64,000 nucleotides of DNA, taken from positions 267,488-331,487 of the forward strand of contig JAGWFS010000001.1 in NCBI GenBank assembly GCA_028867785.1, given 5' to 3'. How positions within the stretch are numbered: position 1 is the stretch's first letter; each line of letters starts with the position of its first letter. Below the pieces are notes generated by a model. It was not told the origin of the DNA, did no database searches, and was given only the letters and a program-made list of their open reading frames with translations. Shown piece by piece: positions 49,766 through 60,400 of this stretch. This DNA comes from Nitrososphaerota archaeon (GTDB lineage: Archaea > Thermoproteota > Nitrososphaeria > Nitrososphaerales > Nitrosopumilaceae). The translations under genes and the position numbers were made by a program.

Positions 49766-49781
49766 TGTGAACAAGGCTTAA
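49766..49781 (+). repeat. Right att repeat of element 2 (16 bp)
   Basis: TGTGAACAAGGCTTAA, identical to 38199-38214. Followed by TAGTAGG and the aIF1 start 27 bp later, so it overlaps the likely aIF1 promoter (TTAATA). Confidence 0.8.
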
Positions 49782-49808
49782 TAGTAGGACTACGGCTTTT
49801 TATCTCGA

Positions 49809-50117
49809 ATGGCGGTAATCTGCAATACTTGCGGACTTCCTAACGATTTATGTGCCTGCGGCGAACTCGAGAAAGATCAGACTCAGATTGTAGTTCGGAT
49901 TGAAGAACGACGCTTTAGAAAAAAAGGTACTATGATTGAGGGGGTTAATCCAAAAATGAATGATCTTGGAAGAGTAGTCAGGGAATTGAAGGCAAGATAT
50001 GCTTGCGGCGGAACAGTCAAAGACGGATACATCTTCCTGCAAGGAGATCACAGGGATACAATCAAGGGTACCCTGGTAAAACTCGGATTTCCAGAATCAA
50101 GCATAGAAGTTCACTGA
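49809..50117 (+). CDS. Translation initiation factor aIF1 (SUI1 family)
   Basis: ATG start on a probably near-leaderless transcript. N-terminal zinc knuckle (CNTCGLPNDLCACGE) and the SUI1 core (YACGGTVKDGYIFLQGDHRD, VKLGFPESSIEV). aIF1 controls start-codon selection on the small ribosomal subunit. Intact at 102 residues, next to the right end of element 2. Confidence 0.95.
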   Translation: MAVICNTCGLPNDLCACGELEKDQTQIVVRIEERRFRKKGTMIEGVNPKMNDLGRVVRELKARYACGGTVKDGYIFLQGDHRDTIKGTLVKLGFPESSIEVH

Positions 50118-50124
50118 ATGAAAC

Positions 50125-51126
50125 TTGTTACACATAGATAAAGCAACCAGAGTTCTATCCATTCCCTATGCTGCATTTGTATCTGTAATTTTTGGAATAA
50201 TGATCTTATCTTTTCCCATAGGGGCATACATCGTCTTTGACTCTGACGTTGGAAATAACATAAACTTTCAATATCCTTTAGACGGACTCAACTTTTTTGT
50301 AGCGGGAATCGGCTACAAGATGCCAATCTCTTTTCAGCTTGGAGATGCTTTCATCGTTGCATGGTCAGCTTATGCAGTATTGTTTTCCATCTCATTTTTA
50401 GGCCCGCTTGGCAGTTTAACCAGAACATTAACTGGAGTGATGTCAGAAGGGTGGCGCGGACTCAAAGAAAATGGTCTGGTCAATACTATAACATGGCTTT
50501 CCATACTGATACTGCTTTCAGTCATGATAGATTTTGTGCAACAGAGTTTTGGTGTAAAGATAGAACCCCCACAGTTCCAAAATGGATTGATTCAATTTTT
50601 CCAGATTACGGCATCTCCTCTTACAGAAGAGATAGGATTCAGGGTATTTCTCATAGGAGTGCCTCTGTTTCTCATCTTCTCCCATAGATCATCGTGGAAA
50701 CTTTTCTTCAAGTCACTGTGGAGACCTGCTGCATACTTGCACATAACAGACTACAAAAGAACAATTGCAATAATAATTACGGTTGGCATATTTTTTGGTG
50801 CGGCCCACATAATTTCCGGAACACCGTGGAGCCCGGGAAAAATAACCCAAGCGGCAGTAGCTGGAATCATAATAGGATGGGTTTATGTCAGATATGGCTT
50901 GGCCCCCGCCGTGCTAATTCACTGGGGGACAAATTATTTCATTTATTCATACCTGTTTTTCATATCAACACTAAGCCAGACATCCATAACATCAGAAATT
51001 TCAAATCCTTTTTCTGACACACTTGAGCAATTGCTTCTAGTCACAGGCACCATAGCAATGGCCATCAAAATTCTCCATTACATAAAGGCAAAGCGAGAAC
51101 AACTGCAATCCCCGACAGAGATATGA
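50125..51126 (+). CDS. CPBP-family intramembrane metalloprotease
   Basis: TTG start eight bases after the aIF1 stop. About eight membrane helices. CPBP (CAAX protease and bacteriocin-processing) motifs are present: TEEIGFR (EExxxR), FGAAHIISG (His) and HWGTN (HxxxN). Substrate unknown. In other organisms the family processes prenylated proteins or confers peptide immunity. Confidence 0.85.
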   Translation: MLHIDKATRVLSIPYAAFVSVIFGIMILSFPIGAYIVFDSDVGNNINFQYPLDGLNFFVAGIGYKMPISFQLGDAFIVAWSAYAVLFSISFLGPLGSLTRTLTGVMSEGWRGLKENGLVNTITWLSILILLSVMIDFVQQSFGVKIEPPQFQNGLIQFFQITASPLTEEIGFRVFLIGVPLFLIFSHRSSWKLFFKSLWRPAAYLHITDYKRTIAIIITVGIFFGAAHIISGTPWSPGKITQAAVAGIIIGWVYVRYGLAPAVLIHWGTNYFIYSYLFFISTLSQTSITSEISNPFSDTLEQLLLVTGTIAMAIKILHYIKAKREQLQSPTEI

Positions 51127-51132
51127 GAATCA

Positions 51133-51768
51133 TCAAGCCAGAGCATTGCTGAGCAATCTTGACACTGGCAAATCATAACTCATTATCATATTCAGATCAG
51201 ATTGATCATCCACGTCCAACATCATTCTCCTGATAAGAACAAGAGCGGGTGCTGCGTTTCTCATCTCTGCAGTGTTTAGGTGTATTTTGTAGCTGTCCTC
51301 GTCATAATGGGTTTCCATGACATTTGCTGGCGACCTAAACAGGGCATTAGTGCCGTCGAATCTTCGCGAGGGCACTACAAGCACGCATCTATCTTGAAGT
51401 CTAAAGTTCAACAAGGTACGAATGTCTTCTGCTTGAATCAGTGGTATGTCCTGAGGCAAAACTATCGTAGAGTCAAAACCCTCTTTTAACAGATAGTCAT
51501 CTGCAAGTTTTACGGCATTATTAACCCCAAGCTCTTCGTGGTCATAGATTCCCACTGCAGAAAACTTTTTCCCAATACCAAGTGCGGTGTCATCTCTGCT
51601 CACAATCAGAGTTTTTTCTACAATTTCAGATTGCGATAATGCTCCCAGTACAGACTCTAGCATAACTCTACAGATTTTTTCAGTTTTTTCAGTAGATAAA
51701 TTGAGGCGAGTTTTTGCCCTTGAAAAAGTCTTCACGGGAACTATTGCGCCTATTCTCAAGTCAGACAT
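51133..51768 (-). CDS. cofC: 2-phospho-L-lactate guanylyltransferase
   Basis: 211 residues with nucleotidyltransferase motifs (AIVPVKTFSRAKTRL; LPQDIPLI; SRRFDGTNALFRSP), matching CofC. It activates 2-phospholactate (or phosphoenolpyruvate) with GTP for coenzyme F420 synthesis. Overlaps cofD by eight bases. Confidence 0.92.
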   Translation of the reverse strand: MSDLRIGAIVPVKTFSRAKTRLNLSTEKTEKICRVMLESVLGALSQSEIVEKTLIVSRDDTALGIGKKFSAVGIYDHEELGVNNAVKLADDYLLKEGFDSTIVLPQDIPLIQAEDIRTLLNFRLQDRCVLVVPSRRFDGTNALFRSPANVMETHYDEDSYKIHLNTAEMRNAAPALVLIRRMMLDVDDQSDLNMIMSYDLPVSRLLSNALA

Positions 51769-52681
51769 GCATTTGTTTCAAAATGAAAGATGCAAGAGCC
51801 TCTTCGTCCTTCTTTTCTTTCATTTTTATCTTTGTTTCATACACTTTCATGTCCAAGTTCTCAATCTTTCTGGTATGAAGCTTGTCAGCAGAGTCGATTA
51901 TAATATGTGATGCCACTTCAGAATACATCTTGGCAAGGCCGTATACTGATACTTCGATTCCTGCAGCTTCCAAGTATTTTGCTGCAGGCCCGCTTATTGC
52001 AGAACCACCTATGAGAGGACTTACAACTACGACTTTTTTCTTCGACTTGGCAAGCTCTTTTCGAATTCCTTTGATGGATAATATCGGACCAATGCTGGTC
52101 AGCGGGTTACCCGGTGCAATAATTACTAATTTTGAATCATGAATTGCGTTTACTGCGGCAGGGTTTGCGCGTGCCTTGTCTGCACCAAGATATTTTATTC
52201 CTTCAACCTTGTCCTGACCCTTGTATTTTACCCAGAACTCCTGCAGGTGCAGATCTCCCTTGTTTGTTACTATCCTAGTTTCAACACTATTGTCTGTTAC
52301 AGGGATTATCTTTGTGTCGACTGCAAATTTTTGGCACATCCATTCGGTAATATCTGAGAGATTTTTCCCATTCTTTAGCATATTAGTTCTCATCAGATGC
52401 ATGGAAGCGTCTCTATCACCCACCTTGAACCAAGTCTCCTCCCCAAGCATCTCCATCTGGCGCAAAAACCCAAACGTATCTTTCTTTATTCCCCATCCCC
52501 TGTCAGTGTCAAGAATATCTGCAAGTCCGTAAAGCATCGTATCAATATCAGGACAAATGTAAAGTCCGTACAGCCAGTAATTATCCCCAACGTTTGAGAT
52601 TACAGAAAGGTCTCGTGTTTGAGAAGCTATTCCTCTGACAAGTTTTACAGAGCCTGTTCCTCCCGCAAGAATCGTTATCAT
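51761..52681 (-). CDS. cofD: 2-phospho-L-lactate transferase
   Basis: 306 residues: ILAGGTGSVKLVRGI at the start, SNVGDNYWLYGLYICPDIDT, and IIAPGNPLTSIGPIL. These are the CofD signatures. It joins the CofC product to Fo, giving F420-0. Forms a two-gene F420 operon with cofC. Confidence 0.95.
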   Translation of the reverse strand: MITILAGGTGSVKLVRGIASQTRDLSVISNVGDNYWLYGLYICPDIDTMLYGLADILDTDRGWGIKKDTFGFLRQMEMLGEETWFKVGDRDASMHLMRTNMLKNGKNLSDITEWMCQKFAVDTKIIPVTDNSVETRIVTNKGDLHLQEFWVKYKGQDKVEGIKYLGADKARANPAAVNAIHDSKLVIIAPGNPLTSIGPILSIKGIRKELAKSKKKVVVVSPLIGGSAISGPAAKYLEAAGIEVSVYGLAKMYSEVASHIIIDSADKLHTRKIENLDMKVYETKIKMKEKKDEEALASFILKQMHV

Positions 52682-52752
52682 TTTTGAGATCTCCGCAAGT
52701 TACTAAGATGCCAAACATATTACTCTTGCCAATAAAAATTCAAAAATCACAT

Positions 52753-54018
52753 ATGCAAAAAACAATGCTAAGATTTATTAGCGACTCGGAGAGTACTCGG
52801 AACGTGACTAGGAGACTATTAGTTACGTCAGTATTAACAAGTTTGTTACTTTTCGGTGCAGTGTCTCCCAGTTTTGCAACAGTTAATTTTAGCGCCACAT
52901 TGCCGATGGCAGGAAATCCCATCAATCCAACTTATGATTTTGAAAAAAGTTTCTACATTGACTATCCTGCAGGAAGCAAGTTGCAAACAATACTTCAGGG
53001 CAAAAACATGACGATAACATTCGAGGATAATTCGACAAGTGATCCTGCTCTCAAAACTTTCATGCAGCAGATTAATACAGATATCGTATCAAATGAACAT
53101 AGCACGGCAGTCATGACCAACTTGGTTGTCGATTACCAATTACTCATAAATGGATACTCGGATCATGCGTCTTTTGATTACAAAGTGATACTTTCCCCCA
53201 CAGTAACAGGTTATGTCCTGAACAAAGCCAGCGGAGATATACCTCAGACATTTGACGCATCATGGATGGCATTTAATGCCAGCGCACCAGTCACGATAAA
53301 CACCAACCAATACGGCCCAATAGAAATCAACTATCCAATAGATTCGATCAAAACCCAACTGCCGGACCTTTACAACGCACTAAAGGGAACAGGCGCATTC
53401 ACAGTATTCCAGAGTCCAAACTTGCTTGATGCAACAGGGTTATTCAGCGAGCAGCCGGTGAACAAATGGGACGCCCTCTTCGATCCAGCATACACCCTGA
53501 CAGAGACAGCAGGATACGGATACAAGGGACAAAAGATTGCAGTTACCACTTTCTCATCAGGCCTTAGCAATGCGTTCTCAGGCGCATTGCATGTAAACAA
53601 CATTGATGAAGACTTTACCGGTTCTGACGGCGTAAAATACCACATTTCAACAAAAGAGCAGGCCAATGCAGGAACAGTCAATGTTGAAGGCCATGCAAAT
53701 GCAAACCAAGTTCAAGGAGGATGGACGTTTACAACCACTGCAGAAGCTTCGTCAAACACTAGTACGACTACAGCTGGAGGCACATCTACCATGATGGTAT
53801 ACGGAATGGCTGGCTTTGCCGGAGTCATAGCTGTTGTAATATTCATCTGGAGCAACAAAAAGATGAAACAAGTAGTCCACGAAGTCGACACCGGGCCCAT
53901 ACAATATGAGACACGAAAACACTGGGCCGATAAATTCGATGACGAACCAAGCGGCGCAGTAAGCTCAGACAGCCAGCCAAGCAGTCCAGACGACAGACCA
54001 AGAAGGTCAGCCATCTAA
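52753..54018 (+). CDS. Surface protein with signal peptide and C-terminal membrane anchor
   Basis: ATG at 52753 gives a good signal peptide (VTSVLTSLLLFGAVSPSFA); the frame is open further upstream to 52684. The middle 330 residues are beta-rich, and near the end lie a Thr/Ser-rich stalk, a membrane helix (MVYGMAGFAGVIAVVIFIW) and a basic/polar tail. Family not recognised beyond its archaeal surface-protein look. Confidence 0.8.
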   Translation: MQKTMLRFISDSESTRNVTRRLLVTSVLTSLLLFGAVSPSFATVNFSATLPMAGNPINPTYDFEKSFYIDYPAGSKLQTILQGKNMTITFEDNSTSDPALKTFMQQINTDIVSNEHSTAVMTNLVVDYQLLINGYSDHASFDYKVILSPTVTGYVLNKASGDIPQTFDASWMAFNASAPVTINTNQYGPIEINYPIDSIKTQLPDLYNALKGTGAFTVFQSPNLLDATGLFSEQPVNKWDALFDPAYTLTETAGYGYKGQKIAVTTFSSGLSNAFSGALHVNNIDEDFTGSDGVKYHISTKEQANAGTVNVEGHANANQVQGGWTFTTTAEASSNTSTTTAGGTSTMMVYGMAGFAGVIAVVIFIWSNKKMKQVVHEVDTGPIQYETRKHWADKFDDEPSGAVSSDSQPSSPDDRPRRSAI

Positions 54019-54367
54019 AAACTATCTACAAACAAAAAAAGTGCGCGCCAGCCGTAACCCTCCTTCTGTTTTACGAGATTCAGCTATGCGGCCTACCTAA
54101 ACAAAGTGCAGCGCTTGTTGTTTGATTTGGCCTTTCTCCATGTGGTACAGATTTTTCATTCCGTTACCGGGAATCTCAGGCATTACCATCACAGTACGCC
54201 CCAGTTCGGATAGATTTCTGTTCTGTTTCCAGTCATCTCTGACTATCCGTCTCCGGATCACATTTGCTGCATGGAGGGAGGAGTTTCCTCTGCCGAAGCA
54301 GCGCCTCGTTCACCGGCTCGCACTACAGGCAAGTCAGACAAGATTCTATTTTAGCATTGGCAATATG
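54019..54367. other. Intergenic stretch, no secure gene
   Basis: Between a surface-protein gene and the convergent APC transporter. A leftward 55-codon frame exists (ending near 54116) but has no good start signal; the rightward frame across it runs into the transporter gene antisense. I see no RNA gene or repeat. Confidence 0.4.
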
Positions 54368-56698
54368 CTACATTTTTGGTGCAAAATAGTCTTCGTGAGG
54401 GGTTGCCCCTTTCCTAGACTTGACAATTGCATAAGCCATGTGATATACTTTGTAAATAAAACGGTTCTCCCTAAGTCTCGGGGCAATCACACTCCAAAAG
54501 TACCTGGCCCTTATTTTTGAGAATCTGGAATCACGCACTACGAATACGCTGTATTTTGATTTTTCAACAATTGCCATGGTCTTTGGACTGAACGCCTGCT
54601 CGGGTTGGTTTCCAGCCCCAACTATGACGATTTCAGGATCCTGATTAAGATTGCGCAACAGATCTTTGGTCACATCCACGCTTGTCGGATAGATTCTTTC
54701 AACTGGGACTTTTTTCAGATCAAGATCAAACATTTTTTCGTTTATTCTGCTCAAGATGTCCCGTTCTTCTTCAGGTGACTCGACAACGCCTCTTACGATT
54801 CTTATTTTGCTATTCATTGAATTTGAAAAAGAGTTTGCAATTTCAAGCCCCAGATCAGAATGTCTGCCCTTGTCATATGCGACAACTATGTTCGAAAGCT
54901 CCTTTTCGAATTCTTTTTTGATGCTTACTCCCATAATGTCACACGTGGTAAGAGAGAGCAGTTTTCTGTTGTTTTTAAGATCATAGAAATCCATCACGAG
55001 AAGATTGATCCCTTGCTCTTCGGCAGTAGCAAGGATCGCCTCCGTTGTATCGTGCGACAGCCTTACAAGATACCTATATTCTGAGAATCCCGGTCTTGTC
55101 TTCAGTTCGTCAAAAGACTTCATGATTGGTTCGGCAAAACCATGCGCCATGGAAAGTGGAATCTGTATTGGTATTGTTGCCACGTTCAGCAGAGATATTT
55201 CGCCATCTTTTGATTTGGCTATGGACGATGCAATGGTGACAAGCTTTTCAATTGTTTTCTTGTTGAATACTACCATTATACGGTAATCTTTTCTCTGTTG
55301 TGGGCCAATGTTTGCAACGAGGGGTGCATAGTGCTCTATCTCTTTTTTTGCAATGTATAGTTTGTATATTGAAAATCCTATCAATATCCACACTACAGCT
55401 ATTGCCCAGCTAATCGGATTGTATATCAAAAGAAATATTGCAAGTCCGGCCTTGGCAAAAATTCCTATCAATGGCATGAGAGGAAACACGGGAATCTTGA
55501 ATCCATAGTCAAGCTTGTTCCCATAGAGTCTTCGAATATTTATTCCAGCCCAGTTGACCTGCGTGAAAAGAAATAGAAACATGACTCCTGCCACAAGTGC
55601 AAGCTGTTCCAGAGGCAGCCAGGTCGCCATTATCAGCATGATAAAGCCAGAAGCTATGATTGCAAAATGTGGCGTGTGAAATTTAGGATGTATTGAGCTG
55701 AATATGTATGGGAGGTTGTACTGCCTCCCCATGGCAAATGATACTCTGCTTGAAGAAAAAGTGGTTGCGCTCAGTGCTGCAATACTTGATACCAATCCAC
55801 CTACAAAGACAAGAATGGTTCCATACGGTATGAGATATTGTGCGGCTTTTCCAATCCCCAGGTCTTGGTAGCCTCCTATGTATTTCCATACCTCGCTTCC
55901 AACGACGTCGGGTTTTAGTCCTCCAACAAAGACAAACGTAAACACAACGTAAAGTGCAGTCACCGCCCCAAGCGCTATGAAGATTGCCTTTGGTATGTTC
56001 TTCTTTGGATTTTTTACTTCCTCTCCTGTTTGTACAATTATTTCATATCCTTCAAATGCGATATAGGTAATTCCCATTGCCAAAATGAATCCAGTCATCC
56101 CATGAGGTACAAAATTATGAAAGTTTTCGGCCCAGTTAGGATTGACAAAACCCAGTGCAAACAAACCTGACACTATGAGAATTACAATTATTACAAGTTG
56201 AGCAATTGTAAGCCCGTTTCCCACACGTCCTGTCAGCGATGCTCCGCGATAGTTCACATATGTGAATATCACTATTGATGCCACCGCGATTATTTTTCCC
56301 AGAGGTATACCGCCATATTCCGGCGCAACACCCAAGCTTGTAAGCAGGCTACCAAAAAAATCGCCGATTGAAACAGCATACAAGCTGCCTGCAATCATGT
56401 GCCCAAACCAGGCAATCCATCCGCTGATGAATGCGTTGGGTCTTGGCAGGCCTTCCTTTACCCATCTGTATCCGCCTCCTGCTTCTGGAAAGGCAGACCC
56501 GAGTTCGGCATATGTTAGTGCGGTAAAGAAACTTACAACGCCGCTGATTGCAAAAACAATGATAAGAGAAGGACCTGATTCATTCATGGCAGGTCCGACC
56601 AAGTTAAAGATGGCTCCTCCTATCATAGCAGCAATCCCAATCATGGTTATATCCAGCAAAGATAGGCTTCGGACTAGTCCTGAATGCTCGGTTGTCAT
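54368..56698 (-). CDS. APC-family amino acid permease with C-terminal Usp-like domain
   Basis: 776 residues. Residues 1-450 hold about 12 membrane helices with APC-superfamily features (IGAAIGGAIFNLVG-type first helix, FTALTYAELGSAFPEAGGGY, IAFEGYEIIVQTGEEVKNP). Residues about 470-740 hold two universal-stress-protein-like units (MVVFNKKTIEKLVTIASSIA; NIVVAYDKGRHSDLGLEIAN; EIVIVGAGNQPE). Likely imports amino acids or amines, with nucleotide- or stress-responsive control. Confidence 0.9.
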   Translation of the reverse strand: MTTEHSGLVRSLSLLDITMIGIAAMIGGAIFNLVGPAMNESGPSLIIVFAISGVVSFFTALTYAELGSAFPEAGGGYRWVKEGLPRPNAFISGWIAWFGHMIAGSLYAVSIGDFFGSLLTSLGVAPEYGGIPLGKIIAVASIVIFTYVNYRGASLTGRVGNGLTIAQLVIIVILIVSGLFALGFVNPNWAENFHNFVPHGMTGFILAMGITYIAFEGYEIIVQTGEEVKNPKKNIPKAIFIALGAVTALYVVFTFVFVGGLKPDVVGSEVWKYIGGYQDLGIGKAAQYLIPYGTILVFVGGLVSSIAALSATTFSSSRVSFAMGRQYNLPYIFSSIHPKFHTPHFAIIASGFIMLIMATWLPLEQLALVAGVMFLFLFTQVNWAGINIRRLYGNKLDYGFKIPVFPLMPLIGIFAKAGLAIFLLIYNPISWAIAVVWILIGFSIYKLYIAKKEIEHYAPLVANIGPQQRKDYRIMVVFNKKTIEKLVTIASSIAKSKDGEISLLNVATIPIQIPLSMAHGFAEPIMKSFDELKTRPGFSEYRYLVRLSHDTTEAILATAEEQGINLLVMDFYDLKNNRKLLSLTTCDIMGVSIKKEFEKELSNIVVAYDKGRHSDLGLEIANSFSNSMNSKIRIVRGVVESPEEERDILSRINEKMFDLDLKKVPVERIYPTSVDVTKDLLRNLNQDPEIVIVGAGNQPEQAFSPKTMAIVEKSKYSVFVVRDSRFSKIRARYFWSVIAPRLRENRFIYKVYHMAYAIVKSRKGATPHEDYFAPKM

Positions 56699-56841
56699 GT
56701 AAACCTATCCGTGTGGAAAAAATGCTCGCATAAATCTCTACCCGTGTAAAGCTTGACTATGAGATAGTGTTTGACGCCCCAGAAAGACGTATTAGTTCGA
56801 TTTTACGCCACCCAAAATCAAATCCAAGTATACTCCGGATC

Positions 56842-57348
56842 TCAGTATGAAGACACGGATCCAAGTCCATAGTCATCAGATATTTCGCGTATTTTTTCTT
56901 GAGTTTCTGCATTTGAATAATCTTTTAGCAGGTCACGGTTTAGCTCAAAAAACGTATGCCCCCACTTGAACTTGTTGAGTATGGCATGGGCCTGATCATC
57001 AAGACTCATGATGAAAAGAGCGGCTGCAATAGATTCTGCCGTAGTAAGTTTTCCAATCTTGGCATAGTTTACTGGATTTCCGGCAAGCAGTGGAGGTAGC
57101 TTGCGAGAAAACCCCGAAAAATTTCTGGCAAATGTTTTTTGTGCCAGCTCCCAAGAGCAATCAATTGCAGTGATAGAGCCTGCAAGACTCCCGTCCTTTT
57201 TCAGTACTGTTTTTTCAGCAAATGGATGCAGAACTATTGTTTCCTGAACAGTCCTCCTTACTTGTCTAGCTAGACCAAATTTTACCAGTTTTGCTGCAGT
57301 GCATTTGGTCGGATCGTCTTGCCGCAACATGAAGACTTGGACTTCCAT
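56842..57348 (-). CDS. Tsr3/DUF367 rRNA aminocarboxypropyltransferase
   Basis: 168 residues with the family motifs VFMLRQDDPTKCTAAKLVKF, ITAIDCSWE, RKLPPLLAGNPVNYAKIGKL and FKWGHTFFELN. Tsr3 transfers the acp group from SAM to a hypermodified pseudouridine in small-subunit rRNA. Single gene, intact. Confidence 0.9.
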   Translation of the reverse strand: MEVQVFMLRQDDPTKCTAAKLVKFGLARQVRRTVQETIVLHPFAEKTVLKKDGSLAGSITAIDCSWELAQKTFARNFSGFSRKLPPLLAGNPVNYAKIGKLTTAESIAAALFIMSLDDQAHAILNKFKWGHTFFELNRDLLKDYSNAETQEKIREISDDYGLGSVSSY

Positions 57349-57409
57349 TGTATCACAGTACCTATTGGAGAATAAATTGCATGATATCTGGAATTGATGG
57401 AGTCAACTG

Positions 57410-60400
57410 TTATTGTGCCAGGTAAGTTACCTGATAGTAGAATCTAGATACCTGGTTATTCTTGATTATATTTGCATGCCATTGGCCATCAGTAATTGAA
57501 TCGTTTGCGTTGGTCGGAAGAATGCTGAATTGTTGTATTCTCTGGTTTGCGCCGGAATATCCGACCAGGAACGATTCGCTTCCTATTTGCACGTTCTGGT
57601 AACTTGATCCCATATGATAGGTGGATTGCGATATCTTGCAGTCTGCAGTAAGGCCAATTATACACGTGCCATCAGGAGAGATTATCTTCATGCTTACTGA
57701 GTTTTCATCTCCCGGGTTTACTCGAAGCAAGCCATCTATCTCTCGTGGATAAAATGTCTGATTGCCGGCCATCTTTTTACTCAGGTTTATTGTAATTGCA
57801 GAATCCGAGATCATGCTTTCCTTGTCTACAATCGTGTATGAGGTAAGGCTTTTTTGTGTGGGCCCGACACTTGTTGGAATCGTGGTCAATTCCTGTGGTG
57901 CTTGGGTTGCGTTTGCAGGCGGGGATGTTACCTGAGTGGCATTAGTTGTCTGTGTAACATTGCTAGCAGATGTTGCATTTTCCACAGGCAGTTGATTAAC
58001 TACTTGATAGTATGCGTTATAGCTTCCAAATGGCACTTGAGCCACTATGGTGTAATTTCCAACAGATTTGGATTTTGGAATTACATAGTCGTAGCTAAAT
58101 GAACCATATTGATCAAAGCGTGCGGTTGCATGTTGTAGCGTGTTGCCTTTTTCCGATACAGCCTGTCCTTCGCTTACTATCGTATCATTTGCAAGTCCAA
58201 ATGTAAGGTATGCATTGTCAATTGATATGATATAGCTTGTCCTGCCCGTAATCAGGACCGTCTGTCCTGGCAGATATTTTTCATGATCTGTAGTTATGAA
58301 GAGCTGGAGAGGTCCTGAGCCTACCGTGTATGGATTTGTCACATCAAACGTTATTGTGGAACTATATGTAAGATACTGGGCATAGATTTTGTAGGTTCCT
58401 GCAGCCCATGCTCCGGGCTGCATTGGTACCGATACGTGAAATTGTCCGCCCTGATTCAGGGTGGCTGCATAGCGGTATGCTTCCTGCCCTGTTTGTGTGT
58501 AAATTGAAATCTGGACTTGGCTGTTTGAATACTGGGCAGCTACATTGGATTGCGGCAGCGTCTGCCCTGAAATGTTTACCACGTCGCTGTTGGAATAGCT
58601 TGGCTTGTCAGTCTCTATGGCAAACGGCGTGATCGCGGTTTGATTTTGCGGGTTTGGTGATACCTGGAAGAACAGTTGCGAGTTTCCATAGTCCGAGTTG
58701 ATTGTTATGGCGTATATGCCGTAAAGGCTGGTCTGATATGTTGCACCAAATGACGCTGCCCTGTTGGTAGTAAATGTGGAAGCGGTGTTATATGCGGCCC
58801 GTGACGGTATTGTCCAGTCCCATGAAAACAACCCATTATTCAAGGTTATAGGAGCAGTAATCGTACCACCATCAGGCTTTAAGAGGGTCAGAGTATACGC
58901 GGAAGTTCCTGTCAGGCTTGATAATCTGCCAGTCAGATGCACTGTATCTCCAACTCCGTACACTTGCTTATCAATACTAGCAGCAAGTTTAGAAACTGTT
59001 GAAAGTGGATCCTGTATTGAAAAAGATGTCGAGGTAGCAAGTGAGTTATACGTTGCTTTAAGTGTGTAGTTACCTTGTGCGAATATGCCTCTTTGAAGGG
59101 TTTGCGTAACAAGGAAATGACCGTTAGCGTCCGGATAGGCATAATATGTAAGTGGAGCTGGCGCAGTGTTCTTGGCGACAAATATGTTCGCAGCTGGATT
59201 TTGATATGTCAATACAGGATATCCCGTTGAATTAATCACAACAATGTTTACACTTGTTCCTCCGCTGCCAGTTTGACTAAGAATGTTTTTTACTTGTCCG
59301 GAGATCGATATGTTATCTCCAATATTATACGATGTTTTATCAGTAGCGATATAAAATGGAGAGGTTGTCGATTGGTATGTTGAAGGGTTTTGTGCTACAG
59401 CAAAATCAGCTTCCGCTTGCCCAAATCCCGATGTCAAGATAGCCCGATAATTTCCTAAACCGGATTGTGAACCGGGAATTACAAGTTTGTATACAAATGT
59501 ACCATCAGACTGGACATTGACAAAAGTCTGCGTGGTACTAGTGTTTGGAACAATGCCTCTATTTCCAATTTGGCTGGTGCCAGAAGAACTAGTCAGAAAA
59601 GACTGTATTATTTGCAGACTAGGATTCAATCCATTATTTTGAAGTCCCATGGCATTTATGCGTCCACTAATTGTAACTGTCTCTCCTAGTCCATACACCG
59701 GTTTGTCAGTAGACATAATCACTGGGGTAGATTGTGTTGGTTGAGTTGCCAGAATGAAGGAAGTGGTAGATTTTGCCGTACCATAAGTTGCAATAATATT
59801 ATAAGTTCCGTAAACTGGAGATATGCTGTTTATCATAATTCCCGAAGCACTGGAGTGTGATTGATACTGGCTGTAGGTTGTAAAGTGGCCCTGAGCATCA
59901 GGATAGAGGTTTCCTTGATATATCATCGTACCATTTGGATCATAGACTTTGTAAGCAACAGGTGTCAGGGGTATTACCTGAGAAACGTTTCCACTAAGTG
60001 TGATTGGTTGTAAGAGAGTATAGCTTGGTTTATCCGTATACACAGACAATGTAACTGCAGAAGCTTGTGTTGGCGGAACAAATGGCATAGAGCTAAGCAT
60101 GAAACTGGTTGATGTAGTAATAGTCCCATATGATGCAGAGACGGTATACGTTCCCTCTTGGAATCCGGTAACCTGGCTTGTCGTCAACGACGTGCTAAAC
60201 TGCATGCTGTTGCCCGGATACATGGTGAATGTTTTTTGAAAGCCTGCAGGTCCTGACACTACCAGGTTGACGGATAGTGGATAACCCAGGATTGGGTTGT
60301 TTAGAAGTGTTGAGACTTTACCGCTGATTGTTACAGTGTCTCCAAAAACATAGCTTGTCTTGTCTGTAGAAACCGTCATTGTATTGACAGAGGATGTGGT

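Larger units (their letters stand above)
38199..49781. mobile_element. Integrated element 2 (about 11.6 kb)
   Basis: TGTGAACAAGGCTTAA occurs at 38199-38214 and again, same orientation, at 49766-49781, 31 bp outside the start of a complete integrase gene. Without the insert, the SSSCA1-family gene and aIF1 would be divergent neighbours about 80 bp apart. The cargo is mostly small unknown and zinc proteins, a HerA-like operon and structured non-coding DNA. No replication protein was recognised. Confidence 0.82.

Noticed and set aside
54122-54520. Rightward 132-residue ORF
   Set aside because: Its second half is antisense to the APC-Usp transporter and it lacks a start signal.
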